DNA of 51,327 nucleotides. Origin: Microcaldota archaeon. GTDB lineage: Archaea > Micrarchaeota > Micrarchaeia > Micrarchaeales > Micrarchaeaceae. Position numbers and translations under genes: made by a program. The stretch spans positions 2,384 to 53,710 of the forward strand of contig JAKARM010000004.1 in the NCBI GenBank assembly GCA_021822165.1, written 5' to 3'. Positions within the stretch are counted from its first letter, which is position 1, and every line of letters starts with the position of its first letter. The notes beneath the pieces were generated by a model. It worked only from the letters and a program-made list of their open reading frames with translations. It was not told the origin of the DNA and made no database searches. Of the stretch, positions 18,328 to 26,524 are shown one piece after another.

Positions 18328-19389
18328 ATGTGGTCTGTAGATTATCTGTTGTACAAGTTGCGCATGTTTTTCGACAAAGAGGTTGTCAAGATAGGCTTCG
18401 CCCTCCTCTTCATCCTTGTTTATGGCACTTTCTCCGAGCTGTATCTTGAACGCGGCACACTGGCGGCTACCATAAATACCCCCTTCGAAAGCTTCTGGTT
18501 CGTGATGCAGACGATAACAACCGTTGGCTATGGGGACACCGTCCCTGTAACCGTTCTCGGCAAGATAAATGCCATGCTGATAATGGTGCTCGGGATAGGT
18601 GTGCTCGGGCTGTTTGTCGCGAGCATGGCAAAATGGATGGTGACTGACGTGGTATTGAAAAAATCCGGTTATAAAAGGACAAAGATGAAATCGCATGTCG
18701 TGATATGCAATGGGGGGGTGAAGGCGCACAGCCTTATCGACCACCTTTCGGCAGACGGGATTTACCGTCTTGTGCTGCTCTCTGTTTTGGAGAGCCAGCC
18801 ATCTCCGAAAGCGGAGTATATAAAGGGCAGCTGCATGAACCAGGAGGATCTGGAGCGGGCGAACATCTCCTGTGCAAAGACCGTGGTGATACTGGCCGAT
18901 ATCCTCACGAATCCCGACGAGAGCCCCGAGGCGGTAGACGCTAAAAGCATACTCGGAATCATGAATGTGAGGAAGCTCAATACGGACGCCCATGTGCTGG
19001 TCGAACTTCTTAAGCACGAGAGCATAGCCAACGCCATGGACTCCGGCGCAGACGAGGTGGTCCTTGGAGAAACACTTACCACCAACCTTCTCGTGAAAGG
19101 AACCCTCCATCCCGGCACGGTGCCCCTGTTCAATATCGTCCTGTCCCCCGAATATGCGGAGGGGATATATGAAGCCAGGCTGCCCGGCTGGGCGAACGGA
19201 AGGAGCTACAGGGAGATTATGGACTATATGCTGAACATGAATGTCACCCCAATAGCCCTCAGAAACCAGAAAGGGCTGAAGATAAACCCGAAGATGAGTG
19301 CGAAAATAGACCACAGTTCCATACTTTATCTTGGCGACCACGAAATAACTTTCGGCAAGAACCCCTGGCACCCCGACGGCAAGGGCTGA
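18328..19389 (+). CDS. Potassium channel with RCK-like regulatory domain
   Basis: A two-helix K+ channel subunit, 353 residues. Helix 1 is about residues 20-40, then the pore helix and selectivity filter TTVGYGD (64-70), then helix 2 (NAMLIMVLGIGVLGLFVASMAKW). The C-terminal part has two RCK/TrkA-like subdomains with alternating strands and helices (HVVICNGG, VVILADI, EVVLGETL). The usual dinucleotide fingerprint GxGxxG is replaced by CNGGVKAH, so NAD binding is unlikely and the gating ligand may be a metal ion, as in MthK (inference). Confidence 0.85.
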   Translation: MWSVDYLLYKLRMFFDKEVVKIGFALLFILVYGTFSELYLERGTLAATINTPFESFWFVMQTITTVGYGDTVPVTVLGKINAMLIMVLGIGVLGLFVASMAKWMVTDVVLKKSGYKRTKMKSHVVICNGGVKAHSLIDHLSADGIYRLVLLSVLESQPSPKAEYIKGSCMNQEDLERANISCAKTVVILADILTNPDESPEAVDAKSILGIMNVRKLNTDAHVLVELLKHESIANAMDSGADEVVLGETLTTNLLVKGTLHPGTVPLFNIVLSPEYAEGIYEARLPGWANGRSYREIMDYMLNMNVTPIALRNQKGLKINPKMSAKIDHSSILYLGDHEITFGKNPWHPDGKG

Positions 19390-19452
19390 TTGGCCCGGTT
19401 CCGCTTCCTTATCTTGGAAAGGGTGCAGTGCCGCGAGATAAAGGCGTTTCTT

Positions 19453-20058
19453 TCAATCCTTCCTGAGCGAGTGCCCTATATTCCTGCTTGCCCTGTCAAA
19501 CAATTCCCGCATCGTCCTGTTGATGTTTTCATTCACGTCCAGTATCTGGTAGTACCTTCCTTCAGCCACGCAGTTTTTTATCTCCTCGGCATAGTACTTG
19601 ATCGCTTTGTTTATGAATTTTTGGTATCTGGAAACGTCCCCGCATCTGTCGAAAACCACTCCCGCATCTTTGGCTACCGATGCTGCAGCGGAGAACCTCT
19701 TCTCCCTTGCTATTTTCTCCAAATCCGATTCGACCTCCCTCTCCAATTCCAATATGAAATGCCCTCTCTCTTTTTCGGTTCCGTATCTCACGCAAAACCC
19801 TATCAGGTCCCCATATGCCGATATCAGTCCGAATATCGGCGTATTGTATACTCCCTGTTTCATCCTGCTTATCTCTTCCGTATGTCTTGAGATTCCCATT
19901 TTGAAGAATCTTTTTGCCTCGATTTCCCTGCCTTGACCTCTCGCATCCTTGGCAGCTTCCCCCGCCATCTCAGAGGCTTCCCTCTCCCGCCCCTGTGCCT
20001 TCAGGCTTTTTATTTTTTCCATGAAATATGCAGAATCTCTATTCTCTCTGAATGGCAT
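19453..20058 (-). CDS. Uncharacterised helical (TPR-like) protein
   Basis: A 201-residue all-helical charged protein with repeated motifs such as AKRFFKMGI, AASVAKDAGVVFDRCGD and YQKFINKAIKYYAEEI, which suggest degenerate TPR units. The family is not recognised. ATG 20058 has a perfect GGTGAT 3 nt upstream; the longer frame to 20136 runs into AT-rich promoter DNA and is not used. It is the last gene with core-like composition before the AT-rich accessory block. Confidence 0.6.
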   Translation of the reverse strand: MPFRENRDSAYFMEKIKSLKAQGREREASEMAGEAAKDARGQGREIEAKRFFKMGISRHTEEISRMKQGVYNTPIFGLISAYGDLIGFCVRYGTEKERGHFILELEREVESDLEKIAREKRFSAAASVAKDAGVVFDRCGDVSRYQKFINKAIKYYAEEIKNCVAEGRYYQILDVNENINRTMRELFDRASRNIGHSLRKD

Positions 20059-20180
20059 TTTATCACCTAGCAGTCTGTTAACAGAATAGCTTTCTCCTGA
20101 TATATATAATTTATGAGGTGTGGGTTGTTTGTACAATCTTTAAATATCATAATAATTGAAGCATATTATAGTTGATTAAA

Positions 20181-20732
20181 ATGGTAGTTGCATCAGCACA
20201 AAGAAGGACAAATGCTCCGTCAGGGACAATTGAGGTAACACCAGAAGTATTCATCTCATCAAAGGCTGTAAAAAGCGCAGATGTCGAATTTCAAGTTCCA
20301 AGAGGTTTCAGAATTGCTCATCCCGAAGAAATTGCTGCAAGGTATAAAACAGATCCAAAGTTCAAAAAGAGGATGGATCGCCTTTCGGACTGGGTTTGGT
20401 CAGATAAAACAGGGTGGGATCTTTCTGGTCCTCATAGTACAGATGGAAAAGGCAGGTTTACAAATATAACGGAGGACCAATTCAAAGACCTCGATGCCAA
20501 GGATAGAAGCTGGCATTATCCAGGAACGGGCCGCGTGGTTCTCGAAGGTTACGGAAGTTTCAGGAGGTTGCTTGTCTCCGCTGGCGGGTCGCCTGACGGT
20601 ACTGCGCGGGTAGCTTATGTTGCCACAGGAGAGGGCGCATCGAAATCTGGTACTTCGCATGCCGACTTAAGAGCACTTGCGAGGGGGACTGATCAAAGCG
20701 TTGCTAAACTTGAAACAGACAGCAATGTCTGA
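20181..20732 (+). CDS. Uncharacterised protein at the island edge
   Basis: A 183-residue soluble protein rich in Asp, Trp, Gly and Ser. I recognise no domain. The middle has the unusual aromatic stretch DWVWSDKTGWDLSGP and the C-terminal third is Gly/Ser/Ala rich. Codon use leans towards A/T-ending codons in the first half, unlike the preceding genes. A TATA box (CTTTAAATA, 20138-20146) lies about 35-40 nt before ATG 20181, giving a nearly leaderless transcript. Expression is plausible; function unknown. Confidence 0.55.
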   Translation: MVVASAQRRTNAPSGTIEVTPEVFISSKAVKSADVEFQVPRGFRIAHPEEIAARYKTDPKFKKRMDRLSDWVWSDKTGWDLSGPHSTDGKGRFTNITEDQFKDLDAKDRSWHYPGTGRVVLEGYGSFRRLLVSAGGSPDGTARVAYVATGEGASKSGTSHADLRALARGTDQSVAKLETDSNV

Positions 20733-21007
20733 AGTTCTAGAGACTATGGGGTGTTTGGTAAGGTCAGCATCAGAACTGATGAATGACTATCTGGTTCTTT
20801 CTTATTCTTTTTTACTCTGGTTTGCTTGAGAAATAAAACTATTCGAATTACTCGCATAAGCGAGGATGAGGTAAACGGTATCTAGAAAGAGATCCTGATT
20901 AGTATTATAGCACTACCTAAAAGTTTTACAATAAACCATAGAGTTCCGTTATTATAAAACTTCGCATGAATCAAATTCTTTTCCTTCCTCCTATTCTTAT
21001 GATCAAT

Positions 21008-21298
21008 ATGTTGGAAAGCGACCCCAACATTCTTGGCGACCTGTACAAAAACTGCAAGGATGCGAAAGAGAAGATACGATATGCTGCATTGTACGCAGTA
21101 AGTAGAGGAGATGACGTCAGGACTGTTGCAGATATTATTGCTGTGAAAGAATCAATGGTGTAGGGTTGGATACACAGGTGGGAAGCGGAGCACATAGTTT
21201 CAGACAAACCGCGTAGCGGCAGTCCTCCAAAACTGACAGGGGAGGACGAAAAGGAAATAAAGGACGCCAGCACGTTCAGAGCTTCGTTCCTTACGTAG
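21008..21298 (+). pseudogene. Fragment of IS630-like transposase with in-frame TAG
   Basis: The frame from ATG 21008 reads through a helix-turn-helix region (KEKIRYAALYAVSRGDDVRTVADIIAV) to a TAG at 21161. In the same frame it continues GWIHRWEAEHIVSDKPRSGSPPKLTGED, the standard N-terminal DNA-binding segment plus linker of IS630/Tc1-type transposases. A second stop follows at 21296 and no DDE catalytic domain is present. The gene is thus both nonsense-mutated and truncated. TAG most likely replaces a Tyr codon. Confidence 0.7.
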
Positions 21299-21711
21299 GC
21301 TAACGACCCAACGGTCTTCAAGCTGCCACCAGCACGGCTGATTTTGCGGGGAGTCAAAATCAGCCTTTACGCCGCCATGTCCTACAAAGTAGCCGCAGCA
21401 GCCGTAGCCCGCCGTGCGACATCCACAGATGTCTTTAAAGGCGGGCGTAGGCTGCAAAGCGGGAGTTTCTCTACATGAAACTCTAACATGGACTGCTCTA
21501 ATATTGATGTGCAGTAGTCCCTCGACAAAAAAGGTGGTTTTTGGGCTGTTGTCAAGACTTTTCTCTACATGAAATGCACAGGTCATTTAGAGAAACATGA
21601 ACCGTGTAGAGAAATGCCAAAATAATGAAAAGGCGGCTGCCGCAGGGACTATCTACTGAGCGAAACATTTTATATATGTAACTACTATATAATTACAGCG
21701 TACAGCGACAG
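21299..21711 (+). other. Gene-free stretch with short repeats and HicBA promoter
   Basis: No intact gene is seen in about 410 bp. The 15-bp sequence TTTCTCTACATGAAA occurs twice (21466-21480 and 21560-21574), and its first nine bases recur inverted at 21606-21614. One broken plus-strand frame contains Cys pairs and a tail that could be the remains of a TnpB-like protein, but it has several stops and I cannot prove it. The TATA box TTTATATATG at about 21669-21678 probably serves hicB. Confidence 0.4.
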
Positions 21712-21921
21712 ATGAATTTTATGCGATTTAGAGTCTTGATAGAGAGAGATGGGGATGGCATCTATGTGGGCAAGGTACCTGACCTGCCGGGATGCGCTAC
21801 CGAAGGCAAGACCAAGAAGGAACTTATGAAGAACATGAAGGAGGCCATACAAGCTTATATGGAATCTTTGAAGAAGCACGGCGATCCTATCCCTGTGGAA
21901 TCGGTGCAGATAAGTGTCTAG
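21712..21921 (+). CDS. hicB: HicB-family antitoxin (short form)
   Basis: Antitoxin partner of the HicA mRNA interferase. The 69-residue product shows the HicB fold signature: FRVLIERDGDGIYVGKVPDLPGCATEGKTKKELMKNMKEAIQ, with PDLPGCATEG diagnostic. It lacks a C-terminal DNA-binding domain, as in short archaeal HicB proteins. It overlaps hicA by 8 nt. A second start at 21721 is possible. Confidence 0.85.
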   Translation: MNFMRFRVLIERDGDGIYVGKVPDLPGCATEGKTKKELMKNMKEAIQAYMESLKKHGDPIPVESVQISV

Positions 21922-22171
21922 GCTTATACCTCTTGATTATGACAAGGTCATAACGGTTCTCTCTAAAGTAGGCTATGTTGTAAACCATCAGAAAGGAAGC
22001 CATATCGTAATGCACCTTGACAAGAAGGATAGGTACACTAAATTATTTGGAGATAGAAGACCAGAATATATGATAGTAGTTCCTGCCCATAAGCCGATAG
22101 GCAGGGGCATGGTAAGGACTATCATGAGCGAGGTTGACTTGTCAGTTGACGAGTTCAATAGCTTGGCGTAA
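21914..22171 (+). CDS. hicA: HicA-family mRNA interferase toxin
   Basis: An 85-residue double-stranded-RNA-binding-like toxin that cleaves mRNA. The conserved GSHIVM carries the catalytic His, and VVPAHKPIGRGMVRTIM matches the C-terminal HicA motif. The start is GTG overlapping the end of hicB. Here the antitoxin gene precedes the toxin, opposite to the classical hicAB order but common for the short HicB form. It ends 9 nt before the left 448-bp repeat, so the pair may stabilise the adjacent island. Confidence 0.88.
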   Translation: MSRLIPLDYDKVITVLSKVGYVVNHQKGSHIVMHLDKKDRYTKLFGDRRPEYMIVVPAHKPIGRGMVRTIMSEVDLSVDEFNSLA

Positions 22172-22179
22172 CCCTAACT

Positions 22180-22627
22180 TTTAGCTTAAAGCAATATTGC
22201 ACTTAAACGCCCACTTTCTAAATATTAATATGTGATATAAACGTACCAATATATTAAAATTCTATTATTTTAAGTTAAAATTAAGCTTATAAAATTTCAG
22301 GTCATTTACATTATTTTTATGTTTTATAATGCATGATTATTGAAATTGACCTAGTATGGCCATAGTTTGTTATCCTAATCCTAAGAGCAAATGTCTGTTG
22401 GTTATTTGTAATCTTTAATAGCAATTTGGGCGTTACATTTACTATACAGAATCATGTTGTATTAGTATCAAACGATAACCATATGGCCTGTGATCCATTT
22501 TCCTCTATCTAAGTACAATTTCTTATCTTCCATATAAGAAGAGCTGCTGCCGTTTGTGCATTTATAAATTACGTAGGGAACTGCACACGCTTCTCTCGTA
22601 AATCCTAGATGCTCCCACCGGGATTTG
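22180..22627. repeat. Left copy of 448-bp perfect direct repeat (candidate att-containing end)
   Basis: Identical base for base, as far as I can read, to 28437-28884 (offset 6,257). The right end (22611-22627) is the last 17 nt of the tRNA-Glu gene; identity stops inside the T-loop. The left end carries, on the minus strand, the first seven codons of the dikinase gene (VQYCFKL), after which the sequence switches to the end of hicA. It thus contains the promoter and truncated 5' end of a lost second copy of that gene. Confidence 0.9.
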
Positions 22628-22998
22628 CTTGAAAACAGAATTCACCAAGGATATACGATGCAATAAAGCAGAAATAGTTTAACAGCATTAAACTTGAATA
22701 ATTTTGTATGTTCTGATTTTTATTATTTTGGTAGAAGACTCACAAAATAAGATAGAATAATAAATGTTATTTGTTTACACATTTGACTGTTGAAGGAAAT
22801 CTTATTGAAATATTAAATCATTATTAACCAAAGGTCTGGTGAGAAGGTTAGAACCACATAACATCCTATTGGTCTCAATAGTCTAGGATTTAGAGTGTTT
22901 TAGAGTTTTCAATGTTGGGCGTTTACTATTAAAAACCCATGTGATTTTCAAAAGCAAAGGTATATATAAATTTAGAAAAATTGATATATCGTGATTGC
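22628..22998 (+). promoter_or_regulatory. AT-rich upstream region and promoter of the peptide-radical SAM operon
   Basis: About 370 bp without a convincing gene. TATATATAAA (22961-22970) is a strong TATA box 29 nt before the small-peptide start, so the leader would be only a few nucleotides. GGGCGTTT at 22917-22924, about 40 nt above the TATA box, also occurs next to the dikinase start and once more in each 448-bp repeat, making it a candidate shared regulator site. Confidence 0.5.
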
Positions 22999-23100
22999 AT
23001 GGTACGTAAACTGAGTAGTATAAACAAAATAGTAGATAAAATTCTGAACGAACCTAAAAAAGTACATAGGATATATGACCTATGGAGGGGGCGCTCATAA
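22999..23100 (+). CDS. Short peptide, candidate radical-SAM-modified (RiPP) precursor
   Basis: A 33-codon frame that is below usual gene-calling size. GTGAT lies exactly 3 nt before the ATG, matching the strongest ribosome sites in the window, and a TATA box is correctly placed upstream. The peptide has a basic, hydrophilic N-terminal part (MVRKLSSINKIVDKILNEP) and a short C-terminal tail with aromatic residues (HRIYDLWRGRS). That layout, leader then core with Tyr, Trp and Arg, next to a radical SAM/SPASM gene 38 nt downstream fits a ribosomally made, enzymatically crosslinked peptide. No Cys is present, so thioether products are excluded; carbon-carbon or similar links would be expected. Inference, not proof. 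Confidence 0.5.
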   Translation: MVRKLSSINKIVDKILNEPKKVHRIYDLWRGRS

Positions 23101-23138
23101 GCGTTACTTTATTATATTTATAAAATATCTGTGGATAG

Positions 23139-24395
23139 ATGTACACTATACAGCAATTAGAGGAAACTAATTCTACTGTTAGCAAATCTATTTGGAGGAT
23201 TTCAAAATCCAGTAAATTTGTCCCTAACAGCGTCTCGATTATTGTAAAGCTGACGAATAGCTGCAACTATGGATGTAAATATTGTTATATATCAGGACCA
23301 TTAATAAGTAGTGACAAAAAGGAGTTTAGCAACCACAAGTACTTATCCGACTTGTATAATAAGTTAGCAAACAGTAAGACCATAAAGTATGTAAATCTAA
23401 TCTCTCACGGGGGAGAACCACTTTTACTTGGTAAGAAGTTCTTTAAAGACATGATTAACGTTCAAAAAGAAATACTTAAAGATAAACAAATAGTTAGTAC
23501 CATACAAACAAACGGTTCATTAATTGATGAAGAGTGGGTCGAATTCTTTAAAAAAAACAATTTTCATGTTGGGATAAGCTTAGATGGACCTGAAAACTTA
23601 CACAGGGAACAACGACCTTCGTTATCTGGGGACTCTTTTGAACAGACAATTAAGGGGATACAAATTCTTCAGGAAAATGGTATAAAATTTCATTGTCTTT
23701 CAGTAGTAACAAAAAAACTTATTACATACAATACGGAAAATCTGTTTTACTTCTTTTTAGATAATGGTATAAATAGTTTTGAGTTCTTGCCGCAGGATTC
23801 AGTTATAGATAGCAACGGCAACATATTGTCAGAAGACATATATTTCACAAATGAATATGCGGATTTCATTATAAAATTATTTGATGTATGGTATGAACAT
23901 AACGATCCAAATGTACATATATTACTTTTCGAAGATATAATAAGAACGCTTTTAGGGAATGTAACAAAGAGCTGCCAAATTGGCAAAGGCATGTGCGCTA
24001 ATGCTGTTTTTACTTACTACCCAGATGGTACGCTCCAACCATGTGACAAGTTTCCTAGAGCTTACGATAATTCAGAAAATCTAATTACAAAGTTGTCAGA
24101 AGTGAACTCTTTTGATGACGTTTTCACTTTGGATAAACAAAAATCTGCTATCTTGAGTCAAGTTAAAAGCTTCAAGATGTGTGATGGTTGCCCATGGATA
24201 AAGAAATGTAGGGGTGGATGCGTATTCGATAGATATATGTATTTCAGATTAGGTTTAGACAAGACAAATACCTTTAGAGATTGCCCTACATACAAATTAT
24301 ATGGTCACATTGCCAAGCGTTTAATGGAACTTAAAGTAATAAAACATAACCTTGAGCCTTCGCTTTATGATAAAAATGATAAAATGGTGATTTAA
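23139..24395 (+). CDS. Radical SAM/SPASM peptide-maturase-like protein
   Basis: A 418-residue enzyme. The radical SAM [4Fe-4S] site is CNYGCKYC (C42, C46, C49), followed by the SAM-binding GGEPLL. The C-terminal SPASM domain has the full Cys pattern: C286-x10-G-x4-C302, then C348-x2-C351-x5-C357-x3-C361 and a last Cys near 383, able to hold two auxiliary clusters. This architecture belongs to anaerobic sulfatase and RiPP maturases; no sulfatase gene is nearby, and a small peptide lies directly upstream. Its codon use is AT-rich, unlike core genes. GTGGAT precedes ATG 23139. The stop overlaps the next start (TAATG). Confidence 0.85.
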   Translation: MYTIQQLEETNSTVSKSIWRISKSSKFVPNSVSIIVKLTNSCNYGCKYCYISGPLISSDKKEFSNHKYLSDLYNKLANSKTIKYVNLISHGGEPLLLGKKFFKDMINVQKEILKDKQIVSTIQTNGSLIDEEWVEFFKKNNFHVGISLDGPENLHREQRPSLSGDSFEQTIKGIQILQENGIKFHCLSVVTKKLITYNTENLFYFFLDNGINSFEFLPQDSVIDSNGNILSEDIYFTNEYADFIIKLFDVWYEHNDPNVHILLFEDIIRTLLGNVTKSCQIGKGMCANAVFTYYPDGTLQPCDKFPRAYDNSENLITKLSEVNSFDDVFTLDKQKSAILSQVKSFKMCDGCPWIKKCRGGCVFDRYMYFRLGLDKTNTFRDCPTYKLYGHIAKRLMELKVIKHNLEPSLYDKNDKMVI

Positions 24396-24923
24396 TGACA
24401 ACCAAGAAAACAAAAAGTCCAAAGATGGCAAAAGAGGAGAGTTTATAAGAAAAAAAAAGAGAAAAGAGAAACAAATTTTGCAGGAGTTGAATTACCTAAA
24501 GGGATAAAACTAAAAGGAATGGAGTTTGTAGGATTTGACTTTAGAGACGCAATAATTCAAGATTTAGACCTTTCTGGCTCAGATTTTAGCTATTCATATC
24601 TTAGGGATATTGATCTTAAAGGCTCAACGATTAGAGGTTCGATATTCAAGTGTGCTGGTGTGAGGGGTGGAGACTTAGAAAGCATGGGTGCTACTGATAC
24701 TGTGTTTGAAAGCGCTTATATGTGTGGAGCTTATATAAAAAACGCAATCTTTAAAGATGTTAAAACAGATAACGCATTTCTTAGTGGTACTTATTTTGAA
24801 GCGACTGATATAAGGAGGATGTTCGGTCTCGACACAGCTCACGGATTAGAATCTATAGTATTTAGGCAGACTATCGTGACCGATGAGCAAAAAAGTCAGA
24901 TAGAATTAAGAAAAGCCAGATAG
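24395..24923 (+). CDS. Pentapeptide-repeat protein, apparent frameshift near the start
   Basis: From ATG 24519 on, 134 codons encode a right-handed pentapeptide-repeat helix (FDFRDAIIQDLDLSGSDFSY and similar A/S-[D/N]-[L/F] repeats). In the same frame the repeats already begin upstream (NFAGVELPKGIKLKG), where no start exists. A perfect GGTGAT lies 3 nt before ATG 24395, which overlaps the radical SAM stop, but that frame ends at TAA 24446 after 17 codons. Removing one T near 24442-24444 would join both into about 175 residues. So the gene is frameshifted, mis-sequenced, or recoded. Pentapeptide proteins such as McbG and Qnr protect gyrase from toxins, so self-immunity is a plausible role. 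Confidence 0.7.
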
Positions 24924-24933
24924 AATTAAGAAA

Positions 24934-26457
24934 CTTAACTTCGCCACTTTAAGTAGCGAAGTCTCTAATCTTTTGACCTAACCTGATTCGCCAAATCAAC
25001 TTTACCCGCGCAGATTGAGATTTTTATCTCCGTATTTGAGGGGAAAGTCACCCAAAACCGCCCTAATTGGCGGTGAAAGATTGCTTACAACCCTGATTCT
25101 GAATGCGTTTTGCGGGTAAACTACGGTAAGTGTCAAATTCCCAAGGTATTTTTTGAGTAACTTGAAATTTTTGACATCAGGATTCTTGCATAAATTCAGT
25201 GTCAAATTTATTATGGCAGTCGCGAGGAAACAGATGAATAATGCACCAATTATTGCATATTTATTCCAGTGCCTGATTGGTCTGATTTCTCCACCTTCCT
25301 TCATTCCTCTTATGAACTTTTCCGCAACATCCCTTTGTTTGTAAAGTTCGAGTATCTTGCGCGGTTCGGCATCCAAGGAACTCTCGAGAATGAAGAATCC
25401 CTCTATCCCTGTTATGTAAGGAGTGTGTATGTCTGCGAGAGACCGTTGAATTTCGGGATAAAGACCAATCCACCCCTCCTTTGACGGAAACATCTGAATT
25501 GCCTTGTGCCGCTTCGCCTTTTTAATGAGTTCATCGCCTTTCGTCATCCTCTTCTTGAACTTCGAGTCCTTCTTGTGTAGTTGGTCTTCGCAGAGTTTCT
25601 TCGAGAAATAGATGTAAAGGAATTCGCCAGGACGTTTTGAAGGTTTCTTTGCAGACAAATATCCGACTCCGTTGCAGTCGAATTTTTCACATTCCTTGTC
25701 AAAACTTTTTATGAGATTCTTGTATGTACCGACTTTCTTCGGTTTCAAAGTCAGGTAATTCAAACCTCCTTCGACTATTGTGTCCTTCACTTTCGGGGTG
25801 TTTGCACCGCAGTCAAACATCAAAAGCGATCCTCTATCAAGAATCTTTGTGCAGACTTTCAGCATCTCTCTCATATGCGTCTTATCCTGAACATTTCCTC
25901 TCTGTATTGTCAGTGCAGACGGTATTTCGCTTATTCTTGTAGAGATTCCCTAGGTTACTTGTTTCTTGTTAGGCCTATGGTCTCTCGAATATCCATGCGC
26001 TGCAAACTCCGCCTTCTTGCCTTCGAAATACGAAGAGGAGAAATCCGAAATTTGGATCTCGTCTATCAGTCCATGACTTTTGATAATCTCTTGATACCTC
26101 TCAAGAAGGATAGGAAACTCCCTGCCAACTTTTTGCAATGTCTTATAAATTGATCTTTCTGCAATACTGTCATGGATTCCGAGAAGATCAAATCTTTCAT
26201 CGGAAGACATTGACAATATTCGGTGCACGGATACTGCGTCGTCCATTCTGTTGCAGATGAGAAGTTTTACTGCACCGACGAAATTTCGGATCTTGCCTCC
26301 TGCTTTTCCGAAGATATACCCGATATCAAGCCATAATCCGATTCTATTTTATCTGTTACTGCTATACTACCTAATGGTAGTGTTACGTTGTCTCTCATTT
26401 TATCACAAAAACGATGAGACAACACTACCTTTAAAGGTTTAATGTGGTGAGGTTAAG
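24934..26457 (-). mobile_element. IS4/IS1634-type insertion sequence, inactive
   Basis: A 1,524-bp element with imperfect 20-bp terminal inverted repeats: CTTAACTTCGCCACTTTAAG at 24934-24953 and CTTAACCTCACCACATTAAA read inward from 26457 (16 of 20 match). It is flanked by the 7-bp target duplication TAAGAAA (24927-24933 and 26458-26464). The only gene is a broken transposase on the minus strand. A 25-nt hairpin with arms ACTTCGC/GCGAAGT lies in the left end. Confidence 0.8.
25002..26398 (-). pseudogene. DDE transposase of the IS4/IS1634 type, two inactivating changes
   Basis: The product shows ISDFSSSYFEG and GYSRDHRPNKKQV (first catalytic Asp), LLMFDCGANTPKV (second Asp), and YKQRDVAEKFIRGMK, the Y-x2-R-x3-E-x6-K signature of IS4-type enzymes. 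Translation should start at ATG 26398 (GTGAT 3 nt upstream), but the frame shifts near 26330: the first segment reads MRDNVTLPLGSIAVTDKIES, while the rest is in another frame. A second lesion is an in-frame TAG at 25950-25952, probably from a TTG Leu codon. No active transposase can be made without suppression of both. Confidence 0.82.
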
Positions 26458-26524
26458 TAAGAAAAATCACAAAACAGAACAGTTTGTTGTAAGGACAGGA
26501 GCACAATTAAGAAATGAGAAATAG

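Noticed and set aside
18190-19371. Minus-strand 393-codon frame opposite the K+ channel
   Set aside because: Shadow: the channel selectivity filter and helices are clear on the plus strand.
21200-21586. Minus-strand 128-residue frame in the region of the dead transposase
   Set aside because: Antisense to the recognised IS630-like fragment. Cys-rich by chance, with no promoter or family.
21299-21600. TnpB (IS605-type) C-terminal zinc ribbon remnant
   Set aside because: One plus-strand frame has CHQHG and further Cys with several stops, but I cannot align it convincingly to the RuvC/zinc-ribbon pattern.
22356-22418. 20-codon Cys-containing frame (MAIVCYPNPKSKCLLVICNL), also in the right repeat at 28613-28675, as a second peptide precursor
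   Set aside because: No Shine-Dalgarno-like sequence and no suitably placed TATA box. Short frames of this size are expected by chance. Kept only as a curiosity.
22172-22998. CRISPR-like or tandem repeat array in the AT-rich stretch
   Set aside because: No regularly spaced repeat is present; the only large repeat is the 448-bp pair.
24938-24962. Hairpin ACTTCGC/GCGAAGT as terminator of the pentapeptide gene
   Set aside because: It lies inside the IS left end (starting 24934) and is better explained as part of the element's terminal structure.
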